From contig NZ_VCNP01000044.1 of NCBI RefSeq assembly GCF_006782915.1, positions 124,001 to 188,000 on the forward strand: DNA of 64,000 bases, read 5' to 3'. This DNA comes from Streptomyces calvus. Lineage in GTDB: Bacteria > Actinomycetota > Actinomycetes > Streptomycetales > Streptomycetaceae. The position numbers and the translations under genes are program-made. This document shows positions 41,952 through 51,154 of this stretch, one piece after another (position 1 is the stretch's first letter; every line of letters begins with the position of its first letter). The notes under the pieces were generated by a model. The model saw nothing but the letters and a program-made list of their open reading frames with translations, was not told where the DNA came from and did no database searches.

Positions 41952-42920
41952 GTGGTCGAGAGGAACACCGTGCTCGTGGTAACCGAGGCCAACGACGTCA
42001 CCGCCGACATGGTGATCGCCCGCCTCAACCGGCTGGGGGCACGAGTGGTTCGCTTCAATCCAGCCGACATGGGTACGGGCCTGACCGTTGCGGCGCGTTT
42101 CGGTACTTGCCCGGCCCCGGAGACCGGACAGCTCCGGACCTCATCGAGGGCGGTACGTCTGGAAGAGATCCGAGCCGTGTACTGGCGCCGTCCCGTCTGG
42201 CCCGCCTTCGCCTCGCTGCCCGACGCCGACGCCCGATTCGCCGCCGCGCAGGTGCGCTACGGCCTGGGCGGCACCCTCTACTCCCTGCGAGGCTGCCTCT
42301 GGGTCAACCACCCCTTGAAAAACGCCGCCGCCGACTACAAGCCGGCGCAGCTGGCGCTGGCCCGCCGCGTGGGCCTGAAGGTGCCACCGACTCTCGTGAC
42401 GAACGATCCGGAAGAGGCGCGGCGGTTCATCCGCGAGCACGGGCAGGTCATCCACAAGACGTTGCGCTGGACCCCGTACGAGCGAAACGGAGTCGCCTTG
42501 ACCTCATGGGCGGAACCGGTCGGTGTCGAGGATCTGGACGACACCGTACGTGTGGTGCCTCACCTGTTCCAGGCCCAGGTGGACAAGACAGCCGACCTCA
42601 GGGTTCTGGTGGTCGGCCGCCGAGTATTCACCGTGCGAATTGACTCCGATCTCCTCGACTGGCGTCAGGACTACAGGGCTCTCACCTATCGTGTCGTCGA
42701 CCTGCCCGGCCGCCTGGAAAAACAACTGCTCGCCTTTCTGGATCATTTCGGTCTGGTCTCGGGCTCGTTCGATCTTGCCCTGGACCGTGACGGTAATCCC
42801 AACTGGCTGGAGTTGAATCCCAATGGTCAGTGGGGATGGCTGGAGGAGAAGACAGGTTTGGGGATGTCCGCTGCTCTTGCCGACCTGCTCATCACGGGAG
42901 AGGGCGATGCCGATGTCTGA
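41952..42920 (+). CDS. tgmB: ATP-grasp peptide maturase (ester/amide-forming ligase)
   Basis: A 322-aa ligase expected to form omega-ester or omega-amide rings in the TgmA core using ATP. The GTG at 41952 is 5 bp after the tgmA stop. ATP-grasp features: an N-terminal pre-ATP-grasp fold (VLVVTEANDVTADMVIARLNRLG), central VIHKTLRWTPYERNGVALT and the metal-binding C-terminal block NPNWLELNPNGQWGW. The stop overlaps the tgmC start by 14 bp, indicating coupling. Confidence 0.88.
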   Translation: MVERNTVLVVTEANDVTADMVIARLNRLGARVVRFNPADMGTGLTVAARFGTCPAPETGQLRTSSRAVRLEEIRAVYWRRPVWPAFASLPDADARFAAAQVRYGLGGTLYSLRGCLWVNHPLKNAAADYKPAQLALARRVGLKVPPTLVTNDPEEARRFIREHGQVIHKTLRWTPYERNGVALTSWAEPVGVEDLDDTVRVVPHLFQAQVDKTADLRVLVVGRRVFTVRIDSDLLDWRQDYRALTYRVVDLPGRLEKQLLAFLDHFGLVSGSFDLALDRDGNPNWLELNPNGQWGWLEEKTGLGMSAALADLLITGEGDADV

Positions 42921-44076
42921 AAGTGCCCTGCACCGGCGCGCGTTGGCCGGACGGCTGAAGGCGGAGGGCGCACTGACCAGCCCGGAGCTGAGCGCTGCTG
43001 TCGAAGCCGTCCCGCGTGAGTTGTTCCTTCACCCCGGCGTGTTCCTCCCCGGCGAAGGAGGGAACTGGCGCCCGGTGACAGCACTCGGCACAACGCCGAA
43101 GGACTGGTTGGACATCGTCTACGCCGATCAGTCGCTCGCCACCCAACTGGACGGCCACTTGACTGCCGACCGGACCCCTGAGCCGGTGGCCGGTGTGCCC
43201 ACATCCTCGTCGACCAGGCCCATGACCGTCGTCGGCATGATCGAGGAGGCCGAGCCGAGTGTCGGCCACACAGTGTTGGAGATCGGAACCGGCACCGGCT
43301 ATTCCACCGCCTTGCTGTGTCACCTGCTCGGCGAGGACAACGTCACCACCATCGAAGTGGACCACGAGGTCGCCGGCCGGGCGGACGCGGCTCTCGAAGA
43401 AGCAGGGTTCAGCACGTGGACACTGGTCGGTGACGGCCTGGTGGGGCACCCTGCTCGCGCCCCTTACGACCGGGTGATCGCCACATGCGCCGTACGCCGC
43501 ATCCCGTACACCTGGGTCAGGCAGACCAGGCCCGGTGGGATCGTCCTCACGACGATCGGCTCGTGGCCGTACGGCACGGGCCTGGCGAAGGTCACCGTCA
43601 ACGAGGACGGCACTGCGGAAGGCAGGATTGTCGGCCCTTCCTCGTTCATGCAGGCCCGCTCACAGGCCCGCAGACCGCCGGACGGAGACCTGTCGGCCCG
43701 CACGGCCTACGTCGACACCGAGCGCCTCGCCGAACTGCCACCCACCCTCCTGGAGGAGTGGATGCCTGCCTTCCTCACCCAGCTTGCGCTACCACGTGCT
43801 CAGTTCGTCCGTGCCCGGAGCAGCGACGGTTCGCGACTGCTGTACCTGTTCGACGAGGAACGGGAGTCGTTCGCGGCCTTCACCGAGAACGCGGCCGGCT
43901 GGACGGTCGGCCAGGGGGGACCAGTCGCGCTGTGGGACGTGGTCGAGCGGAACCTCGCGGACTGGTATGCCGCAGGTCGCCCGGACATCGGCAGCCTGCG
44001 GCTGCGTGTCACCGAGCGGGCGCACGAGTACTGGATCGAGGACACGCAACTCGCATGGAGCCACTGTCTTGCCTGA
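42907..44076 (+). CDS. tgmC: PCMT-like O-methyltransferase of the graspetide locus
   Basis: A 389-aa protein with an N-terminal PCMT/PIMT-type SAM domain: VLEIGTGTGYSTALLCHLLG at roughly 120-140 and the preceding IVYADQSLATQ substrate segment. In fuscimiditide-type graspetides such an enzyme methylates a core Asp to make an aspartimide. The C-terminal ~150 residues are an additional conserved domain of the Tgm family. It ends 13 bp before the convergent methyltransferase gene of the defence island. Confidence 0.88.
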   Translation: MPMSESALHRRALAGRLKAEGALTSPELSAAVEAVPRELFLHPGVFLPGEGGNWRPVTALGTTPKDWLDIVYADQSLATQLDGHLTADRTPEPVAGVPTSSSTRPMTVVGMIEEAEPSVGHTVLEIGTGTGYSTALLCHLLGEDNVTTIEVDHEVAGRADAALEEAGFSTWTLVGDGLVGHPARAPYDRVIATCAVRRIPYTWVRQTRPGGIVLTTIGSWPYGTGLAKVTVNEDGTAEGRIVGPSSFMQARSQARRPPDGDLSARTAYVDTERLAELPPTLLEEWMPAFLTQLALPRAQFVRARSSDGSRLLYLFDEERESFAAFTENAAGWTVGQGGPVALWDVVERNLADWYAAGRPDIGSLRLRVTERAHEYWIEDTQLAWSHCLA

Positions 44077-44089
44077 AGGCGCAGGCCGT

Positions 44090-45439
44090 TCAGCCTCGTA
44101 GGAAGGAGTGAATGGCTCCGGCGATGGCTTTCCCCAGGGGAATCGGAACGGCGTTACCGATCTGCGTGGCGATTTCAGTCTTGGTGCCACACCAGCGGAA
44201 GTCGAGAGGGAAGCCCTGGATCCTGGCGGCCTCGAAATGGGTGATGGGCCGGTGTTCCTCCGGATGCAGATATCGGCCCTTCTCCGGCTTGTAGAATTCG
44301 GTGCGAATGGTGACCGACGGCTCTCCCAGACGCAGTCGCCCCATGACGTCGCCGGTGCCGGTGTTGTGGCTGTCCCAGCTCTTGGTCGAAAGGTACTCCA
44401 CGGGGGTTCGCACACCTGCGGGCTTCTCCTCGGGGAAGATGTGAATCTCCCCGAATTCGTCCATGGTGTAGTACTTGCCCCTGAGGTCCTTGCGATTGCC
44501 GCCCGGAGGGATGGCCCGGTACCGAGCCCTGGAAAGAGGCTCCGGGTTCCGGCCGAAATGGAGATCGTTTGTTGTGAAGATGCCCGGCAGGACGGCATTT
44601 ATCTCCGGGACGAACTCTTTGCTGTCCGGAAGTTCGGTACCGCGAAGTTCACGTAGGGACGACTCCGCGAAGACGTCGTCGACCGCCTTCCAGTAGGAGA
44701 CCGTGGATTCCATTCCTGCCAGAACTGTGACATCGGTGGCCGTGTTCCTCGGACGTCGGACATGGGTCCGCACCGGATAAGACATCACGCGTCCCGTGTC
44801 GATGTCACGGCGGACCCCGATGACGATGGCACGGCGACGGGCTTGGATCGCCCCGTAGTCGGCAGCGTTGAGCAGATAGCGCTTCGCTCGTCCCTCGGCG
44901 CTGTCGGCCGGCTCGTGGCCCGGGGGGTCGACGAGGCGATACTCGGCAAGGAGGCCCCCGTCCTCCACCTCGCTCAACAGATTCCTGAACTCGTCCGACC
45001 TGAGGAAGCGGTCGACGTTCTCGATCACGAAAACCTTGGGACGAACGAGCGCGACAATGCGCACATAGTCCTCCCAAAGGCGGTTGCGCTCGCTGCCCTT
45101 CTTCTTGCGGTTGAGAGCGGAGAAACCCTGACACGGCGGGCCGCCGACGACCACGTCCGCGTTGAGGGCCTCGGAAGTGGGCTCCCACTCCTCGATGTCT
45201 CCCACGTGCACTCGAGCGGACGGAAGCTGCTCGTGCACTCGAAGACTGCCGAAGTTGACCGCGTACGTGGCCGCCGCGGCGGCGTTGTGCTCCACCGCCG
45301 CGATGCTGTGGAAGACCGGACCGCTGTCGGTCGAGTTTCCGGGACGAAACTCGTGAAAGCCCTGGGTGAAGCCCCCGCAACCGCTGAAGAGATCAACGAC
45401 TGTGATGGGGTCGGGGGCAACTGGTCGGGGCGTGCGCAT
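44090..45439 (-). CDS. DNA (cytosine-5) methyltransferase, catalytically complete
   Basis: A 449-aa m5C methyltransferase. Motif I VVDLFSGCGGFTQGF at 14-28, motif IV with catalytic Cys103 in VVGGPPCQGFSALN, motif VI ENVDRF at 140-145, motif VIII ARRRAIVIGVR and motif X IATQIGNAVPIPLGKAI. The target-recognition region lies between. It is the last gene of the minus-strand defence operon, 9 bp after the DUF6339-methyltransferase fusion. It presumably methylates host DNA for protection. Confidence 0.93.
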   Translation of the reverse strand: MRTPRPVAPDPITVVDLFSGCGGFTQGFHEFRPGNSTDSGPVFHSIAAVEHNAAAAATYAVNFGSLRVHEQLPSARVHVGDIEEWEPTSEALNADVVVGGPPCQGFSALNRKKKGSERNRLWEDYVRIVALVRPKVFVIENVDRFLRSDEFRNLLSEVEDGGLLAEYRLVDPPGHEPADSAEGRAKRYLLNAADYGAIQARRRAIVIGVRRDIDTGRVMSYPVRTHVRRPRNTATDVTVLAGMESTVSYWKAVDDVFAESSLRELRGTELPDSKEFVPEINAVLPGIFTTNDLHFGRNPEPLSRARYRAIPPGGNRKDLRGKYYTMDEFGEIHIFPEEKPAGVRTPVEYLSTKSWDSHNTGTGDVMGRLRLGEPSVTIRTEFYKPEKGRYLHPEEHRPITHFEAARIQGFPLDFRWCGTKTEIATQIGNAVPIPLGKAIAGAIHSFLRG

Positions 45440-45448
45440 GGGGCGATC

Positions 45449-47275
45449 TTAGCTGCGCAGAGCGGCTGCCAGGGCACGGCCCAGAGCAGTCGCCAGCGGT
45501 GGTGGCATGGCATGACCGACCTGACGGTACCGGGACGTCTTCCCTCCGGAGAACGCCCACTCGGAGGGGAACGACTGAATCATTGCCGCCTGGGAGACGG
45601 TCAGCTTGACAAGCTCGTCCGCCGGGAAGTCCGCGCCGGGCGGCTCGTCTCCCAGACTGTTGCCGTTCACCCCCAGTGCGGCCCAGGCCTTCTTGCTCCC
45701 GGTGGGCCCCAGGTCCGCGCCGCCCCGGCGGTCCGAACCACCGACGAGCGCGGGTGCGACGCGGTCGGCATTCACGGCCCAGCGGTCGGCTCCGGACCAG
45801 TTGCGGGAGGCCATGGAGGGCCCCAGCACCTGGCCCACAGTGGGGGCCGGAACCCCGCTCGGATCGGGCCACGAGAAGGCCGGGAATACGGCATCCTGCA
45901 GAGCGACCAGGAAGCCGCTCCGGCGATTCTGCGGCACGCCGAAGTCCGCTGCGTTGAGGACTTTCCAACTCGACCGGAAGCCGGCGTTACCCAACTCGGT
46001 CTCCATCCAGGCGCGGTCCGTTGCGAAATCAGGACTTTCCACTAGATCGGGCACATTCTCGAAGAGGACGGCGCGGGGCCTGATCTTGCAAGCGAGTTCG
46101 ATCGCGCGCCGAAGGACCCGCCGTTCTTCGGTGTCCTCGGCCCGACCGACCGTTGCGAGTGACTTCACTCGCGGCAGCCCACCGCTGAGGAGATCCACTC
46201 CCATCACCTCGGGGCGAGCCTCCGGTTCGAACTCGAGGATGTCCATGCAGATGATGTCCCAGGCGGGCCTGTTGCGGTCGATGGTGAAACACGCATCCGC
46301 CTTGCTGTCGATCAGCACGACCGGGTCGAAGCCCGCGGCTTCCAGTCCCAGCGCCTGGCCCCCTGCTCCGGCGCAGATCTCCACCGAGGTGAAGCGCCTC
46401 TCCGTCCGGTCGGGTCCCGGGGACGGCTCGTGGGCCGATTCGACCGAGTGAGGGCGCCGGGCGGTGGAAGAGGCGACCCTTTTACCACTGTCCGGTGAGT
46501 CCGCGCCGGCAGGTACCGACGAAGAGTTGCTCTGCGCGTCGACCGATTCCCGAGCGACGGCGCGCAACTCCTCGTCGAGGGATCGCTCGTCGATGCCGTC
46601 GAAGAGCACGAAGGGCGCAAGGCGAAGGAGACGTTTGAGGAAGTCCCGCAATGTGTCGCGTTCGTTGAGGCCTCTCAGGTCGAGGTCGTTCCAGACACGC
46701 AGGATGGCGCGAACCAAATGAGGACTGCCGCCGAGCGCGGCGCGGCGGGCGTAGATCTGGTCGAACGCTGCCTCTCCGAGAATCCGAAGCGCGTGATACG
46801 GATCCGCGGCCTCGGGGGAGCGGACCAGTTGAGCCCGCCACCAGAGACGGCCGAAGACGTGCCGGGTGAGGTCCGTGCCGAGGATCCGGTCTCTCGGCGG
46901 CTGGGGGTAGCGCCAGAAGGCGATGTCCGGCATCAGCACCAGAGCCAGGAATGCCCAGACGTCCCGTGAGGCGGCCTCGGCTGGCACCATGCCCGTCTCG
47001 GCGTGCAGCAGAGCCGCCAGGTGCAGGTCGAACTCGGCGTTACGCGCACGATCGGATTCCTGCGGGAATCCGGCTTGCTCGGCAAGGTCGAGAACACCCT
47101 CCCGCAGGTCCTTGAGGCGGCTTGTCGGGATTCGGTCGCCACCCGTGGCGACGTAGACGCAGGATTCGTGCGTCACGTCCACACGGCGGGAGAGTTCGGT
47201 GACGGCCAGATCGCGGTACTCGTCGTACAGCGGTTTTGCCTGTTCCGCGAGCAGGCGAGGGTAGAGGAAGCTCAT
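45449..47275 (-). CDS. DUF6339-DNA methyltransferase fusion lacking the catalytic Cys
   Basis: 608 aa. Residues 1-240 resemble DUF6339 (LYPRLL... ATGGDRI, DVWAFLALVLMPDIAFWRYP, TDLTRHVFGRLWWRA). From ~294 an m5C methyltransferase core follows with SAM motif EICAGAGGQALGL and motif VI ENVPD (406-410), motif VIII QNRRSGFLVAL and motif X RQVGHAMPPPLATAL. At motif IV, where families have GG-x-PC-x2-FS, the sequence is LLSGGLPRVKSL, so Arg369 replaces the catalytic Cys. It is probably an inactive partner that binds DNA and/or SAM. Four-bp overlap with the gene upstream. Confidence 0.85.
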   Translation of the reverse strand: MSFLYPRLLAEQAKPLYDEYRDLAVTELSRRVDVTHESCVYVATGGDRIPTSRLKDLREGVLDLAEQAGFPQESDRARNAEFDLHLAALLHAETGMVPAEAASRDVWAFLALVLMPDIAFWRYPQPPRDRILGTDLTRHVFGRLWWRAQLVRSPEAADPYHALRILGEAAFDQIYARRAALGGSPHLVRAILRVWNDLDLRGLNERDTLRDFLKRLLRLAPFVLFDGIDERSLDEELRAVARESVDAQSNSSSVPAGADSPDSGKRVASSTARRPHSVESAHEPSPGPDRTERRFTSVEICAGAGGQALGLEAAGFDPVVLIDSKADACFTIDRNRPAWDIICMDILEFEPEARPEVMGVDLLSGGLPRVKSLATVGRAEDTEERRVLRRAIELACKIRPRAVLFENVPDLVESPDFATDRAWMETELGNAGFRSSWKVLNAADFGVPQNRRSGFLVALQDAVFPAFSWPDPSGVPAPTVGQVLGPSMASRNWSGADRWAVNADRVAPALVGGSDRRGGADLGPTGSKKAWAALGVNGNSLGDEPPGADFPADELVKLTVSQAAMIQSFPSEWAFSGGKTSRYRQVGHAMPPPLATALGRALAAALRS

Positions 47276-48171
47276 GACGACTCCCCGAAAATCTTGACGG
47301 CCGCCTGTAGGTCCGAGGCGAACAGTGCGGCGGATTGCCTCTGACGCAGCCGGATGTCAGTGATCGACTGTCCGGGGAAGAGTTGATCGACCAGACTCAG
47401 CAGGGTGGCGCCCAGCGAACCCTCCGGGAAGTCGGCATCCTCACCGAAGTCCTCCTGACTCAGGGCGTGTTCGACCATGATGCGGGCCGCGTCGGCATAG
47501 ACCGCCGAAAGGACGATCCGATCCACGGGATTCGGCCTGGCGGCCCTTTGGAACGCGTCGGTGGTGGTTTTGTTCCGCTCGTTGACGAGGAGCAGCAGCG
47601 AGCCCATGGTCGCGCTCTCCAGACCACCACTGATGTGGAGGTGCCAGGCCGCGTCGTCGGGAAAGGACGTGCGCGCGAAGTCGATCACGGCCATGGGGAA
47701 CTGAGGGGCGTCGCCCTGAAGGCGTACGGCCTCACGGTCGCTCCACAACACGGAACCGGCACGGCGCGGGGAGGACGGTCGGGCGTCGCTTCTGCGTTGG
47801 GAGAGCAGAAGCGCAGTGTCGAGGAGGAGCAGACCACCGAGGTCGGCACCACGCAGGCCGAAATCGAACTCCACCGTGGTGGTGCCGGCCTCCGCCAACC
47901 GGATGTGCTGAGCGGGACCGCTGAGGTTCGAGCCGGTGGCGGTCCAGACGGCGGAGACCATGAGCGCGGCGCCCGTCGGGAGTCCCGACTCACGTCGTGC
48001 CCGATCCAGATCGACACGGACGGACCTGCGCAGGCGCAGATCCATCTGGTAGTCCCAGTCCGGCAGTGCTTCCGGCAGAGGAACTTCGCCGTCGTCCACC
48101 ACGAGTCGCCAGTGGTCCGCAGAGACGACGGCCTCGGACGGCACACGGTAGGGAAGTACGCGCCGGCTCAC
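47272..48171 (-). CDS. Uncharacterised protein of the defence operon
   Basis: A 299-aa protein without a recognised domain. Overlaps both neighbours by 4 bp (ATGA), so it is a fixed component of the operon. It is mainly beta-rich in the first 200 residues (RVLPYRVPSEAVVSADHWRLVVDD; LAEAGTTTVEFDFGLRGADLGGLLLLD) and helical at the end (IVLSAVYADAARIMVEHAL). It may be an adaptor between the ATPase and the methyltransferase, as MZA-like systems carry an extra DUF protein in this position (inference). Confidence 0.7.
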   Translation of the reverse strand: MSRRVLPYRVPSEAVVSADHWRLVVDDGEVPLPEALPDWDYQMDLRLRRSVRVDLDRARRESGLPTGAALMVSAVWTATGSNLSGPAQHIRLAEAGTTTVEFDFGLRGADLGGLLLLDTALLLSQRRSDARPSSPRRAGSVLWSDREAVRLQGDAPQFPMAVIDFARTSFPDDAAWHLHISGGLESATMGSLLLLVNERNKTTTDAFQRAARPNPVDRIVLSAVYADAARIMVEHALSQEDFGEDADFPEGSLGATLLSLVDQLFPGQSITDIRLRQRQSAALFASDLQAAVKIFGESS

Positions 48172-50132
48172 GACGGCCTCACCGCTTCCACTTTGATGCC
48201 GATCTCAGTCATGGTGTCGGGCGCGGGACGGACCAGGGCGCGCCACAGGGACTCGCCGCCTTCGACGACCCAGGGGTCCTCGGCATGCACGCGTCCTGCT
48301 TCGTCTTCCCAGCCGACGAGTACGGGCATGTCGGCCCCGACGGGGGGATCCGTCTCGCGCCCACCGGAACCCGGCAGTGTGACGGCGAGATCGATGCGTA
48401 CTCGCTGTGGTCCGGGGACCGGCAGTCGGAACTCCTGAACCAGCACGGAGTCGTCTTCGCGGTCGTCGTAGTAGGGCTCGCCGACGTACTGCACTCGAGG
48501 GCGTCGACGCGGCGTGACGTCACCGTCCCGGGCCGCGTTCGACAGGTCGTCCTGCCCGAGGCCGGCGCCGTCGCGGGTCTCGTCGAAGCCCCGGCCCGAC
48601 GCACGACCGCCTTTCGCCGCACGTCGCCTTCGCTCCTCCGCCTCGTCGGCACGGGACGAACGCGTGGCTGTGCTGCCCGGCCTGGAGTAGTCGGTCGCAC
48701 CACCTGCTCCCCACGCTCCGCCCACCAGGCCGGAGAAGAACGAACTGGCTGCCCCGAGGGCAACGCTGCTGGCTCCGGGGCGGGCCCCTCCGTTGAGGGA
48801 CAGCAAACCGTTCAGGGCCTCGTCGATGCGACGGAACGTCGTCTGGACGTACGTGCTCTCGGGCCTGTCCAGTGAATGGGGGTTCCAGGCATCGTGAGTG
48901 GGAGGTTCGGCCTTGGCGTAGACGTCGTCCATGGTCTCGTCCGCCCGGAAGACTCCGGCATAACCCTGGTGTGCACTCGGCGGTTTGGGCCCGGGTCGGT
49001 AGGTGACGACGAGTTCCGCCGGTCGCATCAGGCACACATGGTGGATCAGGTCCTCGATGCTCAACATGCGTTGCGCGCGCGTCGGCTCCAAGGCGGGCAG
49101 GATGCGCTTCACGAGACCGAGCCGACCCAGGTGCTTCTTCGGCTTCAGACAGGCCAGGTCGCGTCCCTCCGGACCCTTCATCGCCTCGTAGGCCGCGACG
49201 AACATGTTGAGAGGGCGTGTGACGCGGGGATCCGGCACGGGATGCCGCACGCCGTCGCAGGTGACGGAAAAACTCATGGCCGGGGGCGTGCCGTCCGTCG
49301 AGATCATCTTGGGCCACAGGTGCCATGCGATCGTGTCGGCGAGGTAGTCGGCCGCCTCGGAAGCCGGCAACTCGTCGAGATTCGGGTCGATGACGACCAC
49401 GGTCGTCCCCGTCTCCTCGGGGCCGAAGGGCCGCAGGCCCAGACGCTGGGCCACCGCTTCGGCTGCGGGCCCCACGAGAGGTTCGACGACGTCGCCGGAC
49501 GTGTCGCCCCACCAGTGCCTGCCCGTGTAGCGGTGGCTCTCACCGTCGTCCGCGGCGACATAGCTCTTCCAGAGCGTGCAGCCGATGAGCCGCGTCTCGT
49601 AGCCGCCCTGCGGGGTGCGGCAGCGTGAGTGCACCAACACGGACCCGGACCGTGACAGCAAGTAGAAGATGCCTTTGCCGAATCCGTAGGTGCCGCCACC
49701 GAGCGCCGTGTCCCGGGGCTCGCCGATGTTGCGGATGAAGGATACGAAGTCCCGATCGGCACCGATGGCGTGGTTGGCGCGGGTCGGACCCCCCAGACCG
49801 CGTGTCCCCCGGTCCGAGACGGCCAGCAGTCGGACGACCCCACGCCTGAGCGTCTCCCTGAGCGGGAAATTCGCAGTGTTCGCGGGGGCGCCCGTCTGAA
49901 GGAGCGCACGCCAGGCTGCGGCGTGTGCCGGACTCACCGTCCACATGTCGATGCTGTACTCGACAGGCGCGGAAGAGTGCGGAATGCGGGCGTCCCAACT
50001 GTTCTGGGCGGATTCCCGCACCAATATGGTGAGCAGGTCGAGTTCGGGCCGCCCGAGCTGATTGCGGATTCCCTCGGCGGCGCTGGCGCCCTCCGGCGGA
50101 TAGGGCTGGGAGTACCAGTTGGGCTCCGTCAT
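48168..50132 (-). CDS. GHKL (HSP90/MutL/MORC-like) ATPase
   Basis: A 654-aa protein with a Bergerat-fold N-terminus: motif N Glu40-x3-Asn44 with Asp47 (RESAQNSWDA), motif G1 around Asp107 (AVSDRGTRGLGG) and motif G2 GGGTYGFGKG at 145-154. The middle and C-terminal parts are specific to the restriction-associated MutL/MORC group. It probably forms an ATP-dependent clamp or DNA-translocating switch for the system. It overlaps the nuclease gene upstream and the unknown gene downstream by 4 bp each. Confidence 0.88.
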   Translation of the reverse strand: MTEPNWYSQPYPPEGASAAEGIRNQLGRPELDLLTILVRESAQNSWDARIPHSSAPVEYSIDMWTVSPAHAAAWRALLQTGAPANTANFPLRETLRRGVVRLLAVSDRGTRGLGGPTRANHAIGADRDFVSFIRNIGEPRDTALGGGTYGFGKGIFYLLSRSGSVLVHSRCRTPQGGYETRLIGCTLWKSYVAADDGESHRYTGRHWWGDTSGDVVEPLVGPAAEAVAQRLGLRPFGPEETGTTVVVIDPNLDELPASEAADYLADTIAWHLWPKMISTDGTPPAMSFSVTCDGVRHPVPDPRVTRPLNMFVAAYEAMKGPEGRDLACLKPKKHLGRLGLVKRILPALEPTRAQRMLSIEDLIHHVCLMRPAELVVTYRPGPKPPSAHQGYAGVFRADETMDDVYAKAEPPTHDAWNPHSLDRPESTYVQTTFRRIDEALNGLLSLNGGARPGASSVALGAASSFFSGLVGGAWGAGGATDYSRPGSTATRSSRADEAEERRRRAAKGGRASGRGFDETRDGAGLGQDDLSNAARDGDVTPRRRPRVQYVGEPYYDDREDDSVLVQEFRLPVPGPQRVRIDLAVTLPGSGGRETDPPVGADMPVLVGWEDEAGRVHAEDPWVVEGGESLWRALVRPAPDTMTEIGIKVEAVRPS

Positions 50133-51154
50133 TCGGACTCCTGAATGATGCGCCGGGCCGTCCGCGACACCTGCTCAGGTGTCAGAGGTGTGAGGGCCTC
50201 GACCGAGAGGTCGATGGTGTACTCGACGTCGAGTACGGAGACGGGAAGTCCGGCCGCGACAAGTGCGCCCCGGGTAAGTCGGGGAAACCCTGGCCCAACG
50301 TCGAACCAGAGCTCTTCGCCGATGCCGTAGCGGACGTCTCGATAACGGTCGGCTTCGAAGTGGCGGTAGCCGGCTTCCGCCAAAAGCCCGAGCAGCGCGC
50401 TCTCGTCGTCGCACCGCCGCAGAGTGCGCTCCACCAGCTCCACGAACCCCGTGCCGCCGGCCGCAGTGGTGATGCGGTGCAGACCGACCCAGACGAGGCA
50501 GAGGCTTCCACCGGCGGGTGCTTCGAGTTGGTCCAAGCCGTGTATTCGGGGCCTACGACGGCTCGCGTCCACCGCGGTCTTCACCTCGACGGCACCGATC
50601 CCTGTCGAGAAGTCGTGGCGATGACCCTTCGGACCGACCCAGATGCGGTGGGCGCCGGGGTCGTGTTCGAGCAGTTGGTCCAGGACATGCAGTTCGCCGA
50701 AGAGACCCGCCAGTTGCTCGGGTCCCAGAAGGGGCCCCGAAGACTGGAACAGAGCCTTCCAACGGTCGAGAACGCGGTAGAGGGCCTTGACGGGAGTCGC
50801 GGGGACGTCACGTACTGTGCTCAAAACATCTACGCACAGTTTCGTGAACAGGTCGTTCATGTCCGGGCGGAGACAGGCCAGGTCTGCGTACGTCTGGTAG
50901 CTGTCCTCGTCCTCCAGGGGCCGCTTGCGCAGGCGCAGTACGGGGCCGTCGAGACCCGAGCGTATGGTGAGGCGAGTGTTGACCGGCACCAGCAGGTGGC
51001 GGTGTCCCTCGTGATCCACCGCCGCGGCCAAGGCGCCCTGGTCCGTCTCCCCGGGAAGTCGGGACACGCGCAGTCGGTTCTCCGCGCTGGCGGGTCGAGC
51101 TTCCAGTGCCGTCCAGTGTTGCTCGACGAGCTGCACGAACGCCGGCTCGCTCAC
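50129..51154 (-). CDS. PD-(D/E)XK motif nuclease (DUF4420-like)
   Basis: A 341-aa protein. PD-(D/E)XK nuclease signature: Glu154 in LFGELHVL, Asp181 in RHDFSTGI and Glu190-x-Lys192 in GAVEVKTAV. This is the likely DNA-cutting subunit. Its start overlaps the Z1 gene stop by 4 bp and its stop overlaps the ATPase start by 4 bp. Confidence 0.88.
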   Translation of the reverse strand: MSEPAFVQLVEQHWTALEARPASAENRLRVSRLPGETDQGALAAAVDHEGHRHLLVPVNTRLTIRSGLDGPVLRLRKRPLEDEDSYQTYADLACLRPDMNDLFTKLCVDVLSTVRDVPATPVKALYRVLDRWKALFQSSGPLLGPEQLAGLFGELHVLDQLLEHDPGAHRIWVGPKGHRHDFSTGIGAVEVKTAVDASRRRPRIHGLDQLEAPAGGSLCLVWVGLHRITTAAGGTGFVELVERTLRRCDDESALLGLLAEAGYRHFEADRYRDVRYGIGEELWFDVGPGFPRLTRGALVAAGLPVSVLDVEYTIDLSVEALTPLTPEQVSRTARRIIQESE

